Below are positions 16,165 to 16,899 of a stretch of 16,899 bases of DNA, in pieces. Made by a program: the position numbers and the translations under genes. The stretch is from TMED69 sp036130055. Its GTDB lineage: Bacteria > Pseudomonadota > Gammaproteobacteria > Ga0077536. Within the stretch, counting starts at the first letter, position 1. The number at the start of each line of letters is the position of its first letter. The notes beneath the pieces were generated by a model. The model made no database searches. It had not been told where the DNA came from and was given only the letters and a program-made list of their open reading frames with translations. The stretch covers positions 1 to 16,899 of the forward strand of contig JAYYOR010000038.1 of NCBI GenBank assembly GCA_036130055.1. The letters are read 5' to 3'.

Positions 16165-16899
16165 CTGTTCCCTCCAATAGAGTCTAGTCCACCATATAAC
16201 TCGTTTTTAAATTTAGGAATTTCTTCGACCACCTTATCATTTTGGACTACGAACAAAGGTTGTCTTAGTTGTCCATCCGACCGAAAAGATAATTTTCGAC
16301 CCTTTTGTCCATCAAAGCTTATATTATTTTTCAAATCAAAGATTAAATTATCCAGATTTTTTTTCCTTATAAATAATTCGGCTATAATTTTTATACTTAC
16401 CCATCCAAACCAAGCTTCATCTGACATTGGTTCATTGTATTTATTAAAAAAACGGTTATTTAATTGAAGGGCGGCATATTTTCGAAAATTATGCTGCCAT
16501 GCTTGCAGAATACCCTCCTCAGTTTTTAAACGTTTTGCGTCGTTGAGCATGGCTCTGCTTGGTATGATATGAAAGACATTATCTGAGCATTCTTGCCGTA
16601 AGATATCAGCATCGTCAGAAAGATTTAAGATTGGTAGGCCTGGAAATTTTTTGATTAGCAACTGCAACTGAGATTTTTTATAATCGGTTACTATAATGTT
16701 TAATTGTTTGATTTTAGATAACTCGGAATCAGTAGGATTTTTCAAAATTTTATAGTGTAGATTGAGGAACTTTCCTTGAAGCGTCGCTTCGAAAAAACCG
16801 AGTTGCACGCCATCGTATTCTTTTGATGACGTATCTCCAAAAAAAACAATATTAACTTTCCTATCGGCATGAGCCGTTTGCGTATTTACAATAAGAATT
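16152..16899 (-). CDS. ABC substrate-binding-like protein, PQQ-associated, internally shortened (5' end outside window)
   Basis: The frame stays open to the window edge, so the start lies to the right; the GTG at 16806-16808 is internal. 248 residues are visible, beginning with the end of a signal peptide (VNTQTAHA, then DRKVNIVFFGD). The C-terminal part (KYAALQLNNRF, PMSDEAWFGW, GRKLSFRSDGQLRQPLFVV, KNELYGGLDSIG) and the middle motif HIIPSRAML match substrate-binding proteins of PQQ-dependent alcohol dehydrogenase systems (TIGR03863-type, from memory). Those are about 350 residues. Here only some 18 residues separate SRAML from the KYAALQ segment where relatives have roughly 100 more, so most of lobe 2 appears to be missing without a frameshift. 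The ligand is unknown and binding may be impaired. It overlaps the propeller gene by 13 bases. Confidence 0.75.
   Translation of the reverse strand, partial: ILIVNTQTAHADRKVNIVFFGDTSSKEYDGVQLGFFEATLQGKFLNLHYKILKNPTDSELSKIKQLNIIVTDYKKSQLQLLIKKFPGLPILNLSDDADILRQECSDNVFHIIPSRAMLNDAKRLKTEEGILQAWQHNFRKYAALQLNNRFFNKYNEPMSDEAWFGWVSIKIIAELFIRKKNLDNLIFDLKNNISFDGQKGRKLSFRSDGQLRQPLFVVQNDKVVEEIPKFKNELYGGLDSIGGNRCVK
16170..16175 (-). promoter_or_regulatory. Ribosome binding site of the beta-propeller gene
   Basis: Reading the minus strand, GGAGGG lies 5 bases before the ATG at 16162-16164, inside the end of the upstream gene. It is the best consensus Shine-Dalgarno site in the window and fixes this start. 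Confidence 0.7.

Noticed and set aside
16156..16467. A 103-codon plus-strand open frame opposite the substrate-binding gene.
   Set aside because: The minus-strand frame carries recognisable conserved motifs; the plus-strand frame has low-complexity Ser, Phe and Leu content and no recognisable family.

Overview
The window looks like a chromosomal segment of an AT-rich, compact gammaproteobacterium, possibly an uncultivated marine lineage. The gene order rseP-bamA-skp-fabZ-lpxA-lpxB-rnhB-dnaE-accA-tilS is the classical gamma/betaproteobacterial envelope and lipid A block. DnaE, RseP, BamA and RNase HII align closely with their E. coli counterparts in length and catalytic-residue position. Coding density is very high: no gene-free stretch exceeds about 80 bases, and many neighbours overlap or nearly touch. 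The marine habitat is inferred only from the low GC, the compactness and a PQQ-linked module at the right edge.

Positions 1-13753, plus strand: the 3' part of dxr (isoprenoid precursors), rseP (site-2 protease), bamA and skp (outer-membrane protein assembly), fabZ, lpxA and lpxB (fatty acid elongation and lipid A), rnhB (RNase HII), dnaE (replicative polymerase), accA (acetyl-CoA carboxylase) and tilS (tRNA-Ile lysidine synthetase). The genes are spaced like one long operon, with the only sizeable gap (78 bases) before skp. The notable departure from the usual block is that lpxD, normally between skp and fabZ, is missing. LpxA also has a bulky residue at its acyl-chain-length ruler position.

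Positions 13754-15194: a minus-strand YkuD L,D-transpeptidase, convergent with tilS and with no intervening base. Divergent from it are a plus-strand cytochrome b561-like membrane protein and a small DUF1244 protein.

Positions 15202-16899, minus strand: the end of an operon encoding a periplasmic substrate-binding-like protein and a YVTN beta-propeller, both of the kind found in PQQ-dependent alcohol dehydrogenase gene clusters. The substrate-binding-like protein seems to lack about 100 residues of its second lobe. No ABC ATPase or permease gene follows the propeller, so the pair may no longer serve a normal import system.

I see no RNA genes, CRISPR arrays, insertion sequences or prophage. 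No wholly new system is evident. The best leads are the shortened substrate-binding protein and the lipid A anomalies.
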